From positions 47,623-111,622 of the forward strand of contig JABMNH010000018.1 in the NCBI GenBank assembly GCA_013205245.1: DNA of 64,000 bases. The letters are read 5' to 3'. A program made the position numbers and the translations under genes. The stretch is from Flavobacteriales bacterium (GTDB lineage Bacteria; Bacteroidota; Bacteroidia; Flavobacteriales; Flavobacteriaceae). This document shows positions 29,037 to 37,528 of the stretch, piece by piece; within the stretch, counting starts at the first letter, position 1, and each line of letters begins with the position of its first letter. The notes under the pieces were generated by a model, which worked only from the letters and a program-made list of their open reading frames with translations, made no database searches and was not told the origin of the DNA.

Positions 29037-29648
29037 ATGAAGGTTGTTATAGCCGATAAATCACATATAAAATATGCCGAGCTAATTTGTGAATGCATAA
29101 AAGAATCTGCTAAGGTTAGGGGTACTGGTATTGCCGAAAGGACACCAGAATACATTACAAAAAAGATTACGAATGGTAATGCGGTAATAGCGATTCATAA
29201 TAAAGAATTTGCAGGGTTTTGTTATATAGAAACTTGGGACAATAATGAATTTGTTGTGAATTCTGGACTCATTGTACATCCCGATTTTAGAAATCAGGGT
29301 TTGGCTAAAAAAATTAAGGAGAAAATTTTAGAGTATTCAAAAGAGAAGTATCCTAGTGCTAAGATTTTTGGCATTACCACAGGTTTAGCTGTGATGAAAA
29401 TTAACTATGAATTGGGTTATCATCCTGTAACTTTCTCTGAGATAACTAAAGACGAAGCCTTTTGGGATGGTTGTAAAACCTGTAAAAATTATGATGTTTT
29501 AATAAGAACAGATAGAAAAATGTGTTTGTGCACAGGTATGTTATACAACCCAAGTCATAATAAGAAAATAGACGCGCACAAGTACAGTACAAAAGTTTTA
29601 AAAAGATTGAAAAATATTAAACAAACATTATTTCTTAAAAAGAAATAA
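29037..29648 (+). CDS. GNAT acyltransferase, probable first enzyme of the arginine pathway
   Basis: A 203-residue GNAT-fold acyltransferase, first structural gene of the arg operon. The acyl-CoA pyrophosphate loop is seen in HPDFRNQGLAKKI (about 81-93). By position it is the likely glutamate N-acyltransferase (the ArgA role), which no other gene here would fill because argJ is absent. The acyl group may be acetyl or succinyl. The C-terminal third has two Cys pairs, C146-C149 (GCKTC) and C163-C165 (CLC), which could bind a metal. Known ArgA enzymes in Proteobacteria have an amino-acid-kinase domain that is absent here, so feedback control by arginine through that domain is excluded. Confidence 0.75.
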   Translation: MKVVIADKSHIKYAELICECIKESAKVRGTGIAERTPEYITKKITNGNAVIAIHNKEFAGFCYIETWDNNEFVVNSGLIVHPDFRNQGLAKKIKEKILEYSKEKYPSAKIFGITTGLAVMKINYELGYHPVTFSEITKDEAFWDGCKTCKNYDVLIRTDRKMCLCTGMLYNPSHNKKIDAHKYSTKVLKRLKNIKQTLFLKKK

Positions 29649-29704
29649 GTAAAATGTATCAAGAATCAAGTTTTAATTCGAGATATCAGAAAAAAAATAT
29701 AAAT

Positions 29705-30892
29705 ATGGAAAAAGTAGTTGTTGCATATAGCGGAGGTTTAGACACTTCGTATTGCGTAAAATATTTACAAAACGAACTGAAATTAGAAGTCCATACCGCA
29801 CTTGTTAATACGGGAGGTTTTTCTGCAGATGAGTTAGAAGCTGTTGAAAAGAAGGCCTATGAAATGGGTGTCGTTTCTCATACAAATAAAAATATATTAG
29901 AAAAATATTATAACAATGCCATAAAATATATGGTTTTTGGCAATGTGCTTAAAAATAACACCTATCCACTTTCAGTTAGTGCCGAACGTGTTTTTCAGGC
30001 CATTGAGGTTGTAAATTATGCTAAAAAAATTGGCGCGAAATATATTGCGCATGGTAGTACGGGTGCAGGAAATGATCAGGTGCGGTTTGATATGATTTTT
30101 CAAACACTAGCGCCAGAAATTGAAATTATCACGCCAATTAGAGATTTAAAATTGTCTCGCCAAGAAGAAATAGAATACTTAAAAAATTGTGGTGTTGATT
30201 ATCCTTGGGAAAAAGCAAAATATTCTATCAATAAAGGTATTTGGGGAACAAGTGTTGGCGGTGTAGAAACATTGACATCGCATCAAGCAATACCCGATGA
30301 AGCCTATCCAAGTCAGTTAGAAAAAACAGAACCTCTTGATGTAAAATTGCATTTTAAAAATGGAGAGTTTGTAGGTTTTAATGACGTATTTGATACGCCA
30401 GTAAATAACATTTTAAAGTTAGAAGCCATTGCTTCAAAATATGCAATTGGTAGAGATATTCATGTGGGCGATACTATTGTAGGCATCAAAGGGCGCGTTG
30501 CTTTTGAAGCTGCAGCAGCTATTGTTACCATTAAAGCACACCATTTATTAGAAAAACACGTATTGTCTAAATGGCAACAAAATTTGAAAGATCAATTAGG
30601 GAATTGGTACGGCATGCTTTTGCACGATGGGCAATATTTTGAACCTGTATTACGTAACATCGAAGCCTTTTTAACCGATTCTCAAAAAACAGTTACAGGC
30701 GAAGTTTATGTGACTTTGAAACCTTATCATTTTAGCTTAAATGGTATTGCATCTAAACACGATTTAATGAAATCTAAATTTGGTGAATATGGCGAAACAA
30801 ATAAAGCTTGGACTGCCGATGATGCCAAAGGATTTATTAAAATATTAGGAACGGCAAATAAAATATATCACAGTGTAAATTCAGAATTATGA
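29705..30892 (+). CDS. argG: Argininosuccinate synthase
   Basis: ATP-dependent ligation of citrulline with aspartate. The PP-loop is SGGLDTS close to the N-terminus, and GHGSTGAGNDQVRF-type sequence in the middle (AHGSTGAGNDQVRF) matches the aspartate/citrulline site. The frame is open to an ATG at 29654, but family members begin about five residues before the AYSGGLDTS strand, so the start at 29705 (395 residues) was chosen. Its stop overlaps argC by 4 bases (ATGA). Confidence 0.95.
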   Translation: MEKVVVAYSGGLDTSYCVKYLQNELKLEVHTALVNTGGFSADELEAVEKKAYEMGVVSHTNKNILEKYYNNAIKYMVFGNVLKNNTYPLSVSAERVFQAIEVVNYAKKIGAKYIAHGSTGAGNDQVRFDMIFQTLAPEIEIITPIRDLKLSRQEEIEYLKNCGVDYPWEKAKYSINKGIWGTSVGGVETLTSHQAIPDEAYPSQLEKTEPLDVKLHFKNGEFVGFNDVFDTPVNNILKLEAIASKYAIGRDIHVGDTIVGIKGRVAFEAAAAIVTIKAHHLLEKHVLSKWQQNLKDQLGNWYGMLLHDGQYFEPVLRNIEAFLTDSQKTVTGEVYVTLKPYHFSLNGIASKHDLMKSKFGEYGETNKAWTADDAKGFIKILGTANKIYHSVNSEL

Positions 30893-31866
30893 TTAAAGTA
30901 GGCATAGTAGGAGGCGCTGGTTATACGGCTGGCGAATTGATTAGATTGGTAATTAATCATCCAAAAGTTGTACTTGACTTTGTGTTTAGCACATCAAATG
31001 CTGGGAATTTCATTTATGAAGTGCATCAAGATTTATTGGGTGCTTTAGATTTGAAATTTACAGATTCTATAAATACAGATGTAGATGTGTTGTTTTTATG
31101 TTTAGGACACGGAAATTCTAAAAAGTTTTTAGAGCAGAATCAGTTTTCTGACACCACTAAAATCATTGATTTAAGCAATGATTTTAGATTGGAAAAAGAT
31201 GCTGTTTTTGAAGGAAAAGAGTTTGTATATGGTTTGCCAGAACTTCAAAAAAACGAAATTGAAAAAGCAAGTTATATTGCCAATCCGGGTTGTTTTGCAA
31301 CAGCTATTCAGTTGGCTTTATTGCCATTGGTTAAAGAAAATTTAGTGAATAGTTCTGTGCATATTAATGCCACAACAGGAGCTACGGGCGTTGGTGTTAC
31401 ACCAGGAGAAACCACCCATTTTAGTTGGCGAGACAATAATTTTTCGGTTTATAAAGCTTTTACACATCAGCATTTGGATGAGATAAACGAAAGTTTAGCA
31501 ACATTGCAAAAAGGTTTTTCTAAGGAGCTGTTTTTTATCCCCAACAGGGGGAATTTTAGCCGTGGTATTTTCGCCTCTATTTATTTAGATTTTGATAAAA
31601 ATATTGACGCGGCTTTTCAATTATTTGAAGATTTTTATAAAGCCGCACCATTTACACATATTTCAAAAATACCCGTGCATTTAAAGCAAGTTGTAAATAC
31701 AAACAACTGCTTTATTCATTTGCAAAAGCATAACAATACGCTGTTAATAACATCGGTAATAGATAATTTATTGAAGGGTGCGTCTGGACAGGCCATTCAA
31801 AATATGAACCTCCTTTTTGGGTTTGATGAAACAGAAGGATTGCAATTAAAAGCAACATCATTTTAA
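30889..31866 (+). CDS. argC: N-acyl-gamma-glutamyl-phosphate reductase
   Basis: NADPH-dependent reduction of N-acyl-glutamyl phosphate to the semialdehyde, third step of arginine synthesis. The Rossmann motif VGIVGGAGYTAGELIRL is at the N-terminus and the catalytic Cys is C135 in NPGCFAT. HINATTGATGVGVTPGE and HQHLDEI are complete. Length of 325 residues is normal. Acetyl or succinyl substrate cannot be told apart from the sequence. Confidence 0.94.
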   Translation: MIKVGIVGGAGYTAGELIRLVINHPKVVLDFVFSTSNAGNFIYEVHQDLLGALDLKFTDSINTDVDVLFLCLGHGNSKKFLEQNQFSDTTKIIDLSNDFRLEKDAVFEGKEFVYGLPELQKNEIEKASYIANPGCFATAIQLALLPLVKENLVNSSVHINATTGATGVGVTPGETTHFSWRDNNFSVYKAFTHQHLDEINESLATLQKGFSKELFFIPNRGNFSRGIFASIYLDFDKNIDAAFQLFEDFYKAAPFTHISKIPVHLKQVVNTNNCFIHLQKHNNTLLITSVIDNLLKGASGQAIQNMNLLFGFDETEGLQLKATSF

Positions 31867-31877
31867 AATTTAAAACA

Positions 31878-32672
31878 ATGAAAATAGCAATAATAGGAAC
31901 TGGTAATTTAGGATATTCAATTGCGATTGGCATTTTGAGTCAAAGCAATTTTAAATTCAAAAACTTGTATCTCACAAAGCGCAATATTGAGTCGCTTAGT
32001 TCTTGGGAAAATTTAAAAAATGTTACTATTTCTACAGATAATAAAGAGGCTATTCGTCAATCGGATGTTGTAATAATCACAGTGCAGCCAATTCAATTAC
32101 AGGGTGTTTTAGAAGAAATAAAAGAAGTTATAGACATCAATAAACACACAATTATTTCAACTGTAACCGGTAGAAAAATACAAGATATTGAAAGTGTTTT
32201 AGGTAATGACATAGCCATTATTAGAGCCATGCCAAATACCGCTATTTCTGTCGGTCAATCTATGACTTGTATAAGTGCCAATAAAAAGGGAAAAGAAAAC
32301 ATTGACTTGGCTAAAACCATTTTCGACTCACTTGGCACAACACTTTATATTGAAGAAAAATTGATGCAATCTGCCACAGTTATATGTGCCAGTGGGATTG
32401 CTTTTTGGATGCGTTTAATTCGTGCCACGGCTCAAGGTGCTGTTCAGTTAGGATTTGACGCCAAAGAGGCACAAGAACTGGCCATGCAAACCTGTCTGGG
32501 CGCCGCTAGTTTATTGGTTAAATCTGGGAATCATCCAGAGCAAGAAATTGATAAAGTAACCACGCCAAATGGCTGTACAATTACAGGATTAAACGAGATG
32601 GAACATCAAGGGTTAAGTTCTTCTTTAATACAAGGATTGGTGGCGTCGTTCGAAAAAATTAATCAGATTTAA
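31878..32672 (+). CDS. proC: Pyrroline-5-carboxylate reductase
   Basis: Last step of proline synthesis. The 264-residue protein starts with a Rossmann motif (IAIIGTGNLGYSIAIGIL), has the AMPNTAISVGQSMTCI segment of the family, and ends with TTPNGCTITGLNEMEHQGL, the dimer and substrate region. It is inserted between argC and argD with gaps of 11 bases on each side, so proline and arginine enzymes share one transcript. Confidence 0.94.
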   Translation: MKIAIIGTGNLGYSIAIGILSQSNFKFKNLYLTKRNIESLSSWENLKNVTISTDNKEAIRQSDVVIITVQPIQLQGVLEEIKEVIDINKHTIISTVTGRKIQDIESVLGNDIAIIRAMPNTAISVGQSMTCISANKKGKENIDLAKTIFDSLGTTLYIEEKLMQSATVICASGIAFWMRLIRATAQGAVQLGFDAKEAQELAMQTCLGAASLLVKSGNHPEQEIDKVTTPNGCTITGLNEMEHQGLSSSLIQGLVASFEKINQI

Positions 32673-32683
32673 AATTAAAAAAA

Positions 32684-33811
32684 ATGAAATTATTTGATGT
32701 TTATCCACTTTATAATGTCACGCCGGTTAAAGCCGAAGGTGTTTATGTTTGGGATGAAAACAATACAGAATATTTAGATTTATACGGTGGTCATGGTGTT
32801 ATTTCTATCGGTCATTCACATCCCGATTATGTTAAATCATTGTCTAATCAATTACATAAAATAGGATTTTATTCTAACTCTATTCAAAATCCGTTACAAC
32901 AAGAACTAGCTCAAAAACTCGGAAAGTTGTCAGGTTGCGAGAATTACAACTTGTTTTTGTGTAATTCGGGTGCCGAAGCCAACGAAAATGCGCTAAAATT
33001 AGCATCATTTAAAACCGGAAAAAGTAGGGTAATTGCCTTCGATAATTCTTTTCACGGACGTACTTCTGCTGCAGTGGCTGTAACAGATAATAAAAACATT
33101 AATGCCCCAATTAATCTGCAACAAAAAGTCGCATTTTTACCATTAAACAACATCGATTTGGTAATTGATGAACTTAACAATGGCGATGTGGCTGCTGTGA
33201 TTATTGAAGGTATTCAAGGTGTTGGCGGGTTAGATGAAGGCACATCCGAATTTTTTCAGCAACTTCAAAAAGTCTGTCATAAAAACGGGGTGTTTTTGAT
33301 TTTGGATGAAATACAGTCGGGTTATGGCAGAAGTGGCCAATTTTTTGCTTTTCAGCATCACAACATTCAGCCTGACATTATTACAACTGCGAAAGGTATG
33401 GCAAACGGATTCCCTATTGGTGGTGTTTTAATTTTAGACAGTATTGACCCAAAGTACGGCATGTTGGGCACTACTTTTGGTGGCAATCATTTGGCTTGTG
33501 CAGCGGCTATTTCTGTTTTAGATGTTATTGAAAAGGAAGCTTTAGTTGCCAATGTAAATGATGTTTATCAGTATTTTTTAGATGAGATTCAATCGATTCT
33601 TCAAGTTAAAAAAGTTAAAGGAAAGGGTTTAATGTTGGGCGTTGAATTCAATTTTGAAGTGGGCGATTTGCGCAAAAAACTCATTTTCGACAAACATATT
33701 TTTACAGGGGGTTCCAACAATAAATACTTATTGCGAATTTTACCACCGTTGACTGTAAATAAAGCGCAAATCGCAATATTTATAAATGCACTAAAAGAAA
33801 TTTTAACCTGA
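32684..33811 (+). CDS. argD: N-acylornithine aminotransferase
   Basis: PLP-dependent class III aminotransferase that makes N-acylornithine from the semialdehyde. The PLP-binding lysine is in TTAKGMANGFPIGG, the ring-stacking motif in LFLCNSGAEANENALK, and the aspartate in LDEIQSGYGRSG. At 375 residues it is full length. Because the next transferase may take succinylornithine, the natural acyl group is open. Its last base is the first of proA. Confidence 0.92.
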   Translation: MKLFDVYPLYNVTPVKAEGVYVWDENNTEYLDLYGGHGVISIGHSHPDYVKSLSNQLHKIGFYSNSIQNPLQQELAQKLGKLSGCENYNLFLCNSGAEANENALKLASFKTGKSRVIAFDNSFHGRTSAAVAVTDNKNINAPINLQQKVAFLPLNNIDLVIDELNNGDVAAVIIEGIQGVGGLDEGTSEFFQQLQKVCHKNGVFLILDEIQSGYGRSGQFFAFQHHNIQPDIITTAKGMANGFPIGGVLILDSIDPKYGMLGTTFGGNHLACAAAISVLDVIEKEALVANVNDVYQYFLDEIQSILQVKKVKGKGLMLGVEFNFEVGDLRKKLIFDKHIFTGGSNNKYLLRILPPLTVNKAQIAIFINALKEILT

Positions 33812-35007
33812 TGAATACACTGTTAACGTCAAAACAAAGAAACGATGTACTGCTTTCAATGGCACAATTAATTGCCGATGAAAAGGCAGCATTATTGGAT
33901 GCTAATAAAACAGATGTTGATAGCTATAAGGGTGGCGATTTAGCCATGTATGACCGTTTAAAAGTTGATAATGAGAAAATTAACGGCATGATTTTATCAT
34001 TGCAACAATTAGTTGCAGATATTGATCCTATCGGAAAAGAATTGTATCATTTTACCCATGAAAACGGCTTAAAAATCACCAATAAAACAGCGCCATTTGG
34101 CACGGTTTTAATCATCTACGAATCAAGACCAGATGTGACGGTTGAAGCGGCTGGCATTGCTTTTAAATCGGGGAATAAAATTTTGTTAAAAGGCGGGAAG
34201 GAATCCATAAATTCAAACTTGAAAATAGTCGATTTATGGCACAAAGCATTGGCAATAAATAATGTGTCAACAAATTGGGTTGCATATCTTAATTACAACC
34301 GACTGGAAACACAAGCGTTTTTAGAAAAACCACCGCAAAAAGTAGATTTAATTGTACCTCGTGGTGGCGAAAATCTCATCGCTTTTGTAAGGCAACATGC
34401 CACATGTCCGGTTATAGTTAGTGGCCGTGGCAATAATTTTATTTATGTAGATACAGAGGCCGATTTAGACATCGCTTTAAGCGTGATTATTAACGGAAAA
34501 ACAACCAAAATATCAGCATGTAATGCGGTAGATAAAGTTGTTATAAATGATAATTTACCTAATAGAGAGGTGTTTATTGAAAAGCTAATTAATAAATTAT
34601 CGGCATCGAATATCGAAATTTTAGGAGATGCAGAATTAGCGCGTTTTGAGAATGTATCAGCCTATAGTGATGAAGATATTTGGTATAAAGAATTTCTAGA
34701 TTATAAAATCGTTATTGGCGGTGTCAATTCAACGGATGAAGCTGTTGCCAAAATTAACAAATATGGCGGCGGACATTCGGCCGTTATCATCACAAAAAAT
34801 AATGAAACGGCTAATAATTTTATGGCGTGTGTAGACGCGGCAGCAGTGTATCAAAATGCTTCTACCCGTTTTACGGATGGCGGTCAGTTTGGTTTGGGGG
34901 GCGAATTGGCCATCAGCACAGACAAATTACATCACAGAGGCCCAATGGGTTTACAACATTTAGTGACTAACAAATGGTATATATACGGCAATGGGCAAAT
35001 CAGATAA
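33811..35007 (+). CDS. proA: Gamma-glutamyl phosphate reductase
   Basis: Second step of proline synthesis, an aldehyde-dehydrogenase-fold enzyme of 398 residues. The catalytic Cys is C237 in TKISACNAVDKVV. The conserved LIVPRGGENLIAFVRQ and YESRPDVTVEAAG segments are present. It overlaps argD by one base and proB by 17 bases. ProA works with ProB because the acyl phosphate between them is unstable, and this overlap matches that need. Confidence 0.94.
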   Translation: MNTLLTSKQRNDVLLSMAQLIADEKAALLDANKTDVDSYKGGDLAMYDRLKVDNEKINGMILSLQQLVADIDPIGKELYHFTHENGLKITNKTAPFGTVLIIYESRPDVTVEAAGIAFKSGNKILLKGGKESINSNLKIVDLWHKALAINNVSTNWVAYLNYNRLETQAFLEKPPQKVDLIVPRGGENLIAFVRQHATCPVIVSGRGNNFIYVDTEADLDIALSVIINGKTTKISACNAVDKVVINDNLPNREVFIEKLINKLSASNIEILGDAELARFENVSAYSDEDIWYKEFLDYKIVIGGVNSTDEAVAKINKYGGGHSAVIITKNNETANNFMACVDAAAVYQNASTRFTDGGQFGLGGELAISTDKLHHRGPMGLQHLVTNKWYIYGNGQIR

Positions 35008-35767
35008 AAAAAGAATATTACTAAAAATAGGGACGAATGTTCTTACCAAAGAAACGAACCATATTTCTAGAGGGAAAATAGAAGATATTGCCCAGCAAAT
35101 TGCCTTTTTAAAAGACGGTTACGAATTTATAATTGTGAGTTCTGGCGCTATTGCGGCAGCCAAACAATTTGTAAAATTAGAAAGTAACCATAAAGAAATC
35201 AATGTGAAACAAGCTTTGGCGTCTATCGGACAGCCACATTTAATGCGCATTTTTCAAGAAAATTTTAGAGAACTTGGCTTGCTTACGTCACAATGTTTGT
35301 TGTCTTATTCAGATTTCGAAAGAGAGCAATCAAAGCTAAATATTGTGAACACCATTAACATATTGGTTGAGAACAGTTATATTCCTATTATCAATGAAAA
35401 TGATACCGTTGCTACGGATGAAATAAAGTTTGGCGATAATGATAAATTGTCGGCTTTAACAGCAGTACTTTTAAAAGCTGATTTGTTGATTATTGCTACC
35501 AATACCAACGGTATTTACACCAAACAATCCATCAATGATAAAGAAGTAAAAACCATTATAAAATCTTCTGATATTCAATTACTTAAAACCGAGGTTCAGA
35601 ATTCAATTTCGTTGCACGGCACAGGTGGCATGGCAACCAAAATTGAAGCTGCAGAAATAGCACAACAGGCCAATATTGAAACGTGGATTCTAAATGGATT
35701 GAATGATAATTTTATAGTTGATGCCCTAAGTAATAAAATAGCGTTTACAAAAGTAATTGCAAAATGA
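34991..35767 (+). CDS. proB: Glutamate 5-kinase, short form without PUA domain
   Basis: First step of proline synthesis and the usual proline feedback target. The 258 residues form only the amino-acid-kinase domain (LLKIGTNVLTKE near 10-21, the INENDTVATDEIKFGDNDKLSA substrate loop, and HGTGGMATKIEAAEIA). The C-terminal PUA domain found in the E. coli enzyme is missing, as in other short ProB proteins that still work. Its start lies 17 bases inside proA and its stop overlaps argF' by 4 bases. Confidence 0.92.
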   Translation: MGKSDKKRILLKIGTNVLTKETNHISRGKIEDIAQQIAFLKDGYEFIIVSSGAIAAAKQFVKLESNHKEINVKQALASIGQPHLMRIFQENFRELGLLTSQCLLSYSDFEREQSKLNIVNTINILVENSYIPIINENDTVATDEIKFGDNDKLSALTAVLLKADLLIIATNTNGIYTKQSINDKEVKTIIKSSDIQLLKTEVQNSISLHGTGGMATKIEAAEIAQQANIETWILNGLNDNFIVDALSNKIAFTKVIAK

Positions 35768-36735
35768 AACATTATACACATATAAATGACCTTGGTAATT
35801 TACAGGAATCTGTGCAAGAAGCCATTGCGTTAAAGGAAAGTCAGACAAAAGATAAAGCACTTGGTGAAGGAAAAACCATTTGTTTGTTGTTTTTTAACAA
35901 CAGTTTACGCACCCGTTTAAGTACCCAAAAAGCAGCCCAAAATTTGGGAATGAATGCTATTGTAATGAATTTTGGTAGCGAAGGTTGGGAACTTGAGTTT
36001 GAAGATGGCATTGTTATGAATCAGAACAAATCTGAGCACATTAAAGAGGCTGCCAAAGTAATTGCGCAATATTGCGATATTGTGGCTATTAGGGCTTTTG
36101 CAAAGTTAGAAAGTAAAGAAAAAGATTACCAAGAAGCCGTTATTAATGGTTTTATAAAATACGCTGGCATACCCGTTGTAAATATGGAAAGTGCTATTGG
36201 CCATCCTTTGCAGGCTTTAGCCGATGCCATTACAATAGAAGAATTTAAAACAAAAAAGAATCCAAAAATTGTCTTGTCTTGGGCACCGCATCCAAAAGCT
36301 TTGCCACATGCTGTTGCTAATTCTTTTGTAGAAATGATGGCTTTACAAGAAGCCAATTTTGTAATTACGCATCCCAAAGGATATGAGCTAGATGCTAAAA
36401 TCACAAAAAACGCAACCATAGAATACAATCAAGATAAAGCCTTTAAAAATGCCGATTTTATATATGTCAAAAATTGGAGCTCGTTTAAAGATTACGGACA
36501 GGTTTTGAATACAGATGTGAACTGGATGATAACAGCCGATAAAATGAAACTCACCAATAATGCAAAATTCATGCACTGTTTGCCCGTTAGAAGAAATGTT
36601 ATTGTTTCAGACGAGGTGTTAGATTCTAAAAATTCAATTGTTATTGAACAAGCAAATAATAGAACTTTTGCGGCGCAAATAGTGCTGAAAAGAATATTAG
36701 AAAATAGTGTCACCTCGAGCGCAGTCGAGAGCTAA
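35764..36735 (+). CDS. argF': N-acetyl/N-succinylornithine carbamoyltransferase
   Basis: Carbamoylates N-acylornithine and so bypasses free ornithine; the type is found in Bacteroidota and Xanthomonas. The 323 residues have the carbamoyl-phosphate motif (SLRTRLSTQKA, 47-57) and the MHCLPVRRN substrate loop near the C-terminus. At the position equivalent, by eye, to Glu92 of the Xanthomonas acetyl enzyme and Pro90 of the Bacteroides fragilis succinyl enzyme there is Ser90 (QNKSEHIKEA). Loss of the Glu points to the succinyl form, but that is inference. The last residues SVTSSAVES are encoded by a palindromic repeat and exceed the usual end. Confidence 0.9.
   Translation: MKHYTHINDLGNLQESVQEAIALKESQTKDKALGEGKTICLLFFNNSLRTRLSTQKAAQNLGMNAIVMNFGSEGWELEFEDGIVMNQNKSEHIKEAAKVIAQYCDIVAIRAFAKLESKEKDYQEAVINGFIKYAGIPVVNMESAIGHPLQALADAITIEEFKTKKNPKIVLSWAPHPKALPHAVANSFVEMMALQEANFVITHPKGYELDAKITKNATIEYNQDKAFKNADFIYVKNWSSFKDYGQVLNTDVNWMITADKMKLTNNAKFMHCLPVRRNVIVSDEVLDSKNSIVIEQANNRTFAAQIVLKRILENSVTSSAVES
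36709..36732. repeat. REP-like palindrome at the 3' end of argF'
   Basis: The stretch GTCACCTCGAGCGCAGTCGA and on to 36732 forms a stem CTCGA/TCGAG (36714-36718 with 36725-36729) and a GCGCAG loop. It is GC-rich in an AT-rich genome and its form recalls REP-type repeats known from flavobacterial chromosomes. Only one copy is visible here, so repetition in the genome is from memory and not shown. It encodes the argF' tail and stop. Confidence 0.5.
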
Positions 36736-36745
36736 AGAATAAGAG

Positions 36746-37528
36746 ATGAAAAGTAAACTTAAAATAGTAAAAATAGGCGGTAATATTATTGAAGACCCAC
36801 AACAATTAGGGGCGTTTTTAAAAGATTTTGCTGCAATTGACGGGATGAAAATCTTGGTTCATGGTGGTGGAAAATCGGCTACAGAAATGGCAAATAGGTT
36901 GGGATTAAAACCCAAAATGGTTGAAGGAAGACGCGTAACCGATATAGAAAATTTAGACATTGCTGTAATGGTTTATGCAGGTCTTATCAATAAAAATATT
37001 GTCACAAAATTACAGGTGAATTCTTGTAATGCCATAGGTTTTACAGGTGCCGATGCCAATTTAATTTTATCGGGCAAAAGACCTGTAAAATATGTAGATT
37101 ATGGTTTTGTTGGCGATATTGTTAATGTCAATAGAAAAACTATTAAACTGTTTCTAGACAATAAAATGACGCCCGTTTTTTGCGCCATAACACATGATAA
37201 AAGTGGCCAATTATTAAATACAAATGCCGATACCATAGCGTCTGAAATTGCCATTGCTATGAGTGATTTTTTTGAAGTAGAATTAAATTATATCTTTGAA
37301 TTAAAAGGTGTTTTAGAGAACATTGAAAATAAAGCATCTGTGATTTCTCATATTAACACTAAAAAATATGAGCAACTCATAGATGATGGTATTATTTCTA
37401 AAGGCATGTTGCCTAAACTTCACAATTGTTTCCGCGCCTTAGAAAAAGGGGTTCAAGAGGTTAAAATTGGCGATGTATCGCTTATAGCGGATGCCAACAA
37501 TTTACACACAACATTAAGTTTAAAATAA
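36746..37528 (+). CDS. argB: N-acylglutamate kinase
   Basis: Phosphorylates N-acylglutamate, second step of the arginine pathway and often the arginine-inhibited step. The 260-residue amino-acid-kinase fold has IVKIGGNIIEDPQQL at the N-terminus, LVHGGGKSATEMANRLGL with the Gly-rich loop, and ISKGMLPKLHNCFRALEKG near the C-terminus. The extra N-terminal helix of arginine-sensitive hexameric kinases is missing, so the enzyme may not be feedback inhibited. Its last base is the first of argE. Confidence 0.93.
   Translation: MKSKLKIVKIGGNIIEDPQQLGAFLKDFAAIDGMKILVHGGGKSATEMANRLGLKPKMVEGRRVTDIENLDIAVMVYAGLINKNIVTKLQVNSCNAIGFTGADANLILSGKRPVKYVDYGFVGDIVNVNRKTIKLFLDNKMTPVFCAITHDKSGQLLNTNADTIASEIAIAMSDFFEVELNYIFELKGVLENIENKASVISHINTKKYEQLIDDGIISKGMLPKLHNCFRALEKGVQEVKIGDVSLIADANNLHTTLSLK

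Noticed and set aside
29654..29704. N-terminal extension of argG from an earlier ATG
   Set aside because: The extra 17 residues are not like any argininosuccinate synthase N-terminus; the later ATG gives the family's usual start.
33811..35767. Possible proA-proB fusion
   Set aside because: The genes overlap by 17 bases in different frames with separate starts and stops, so they are two proteins.
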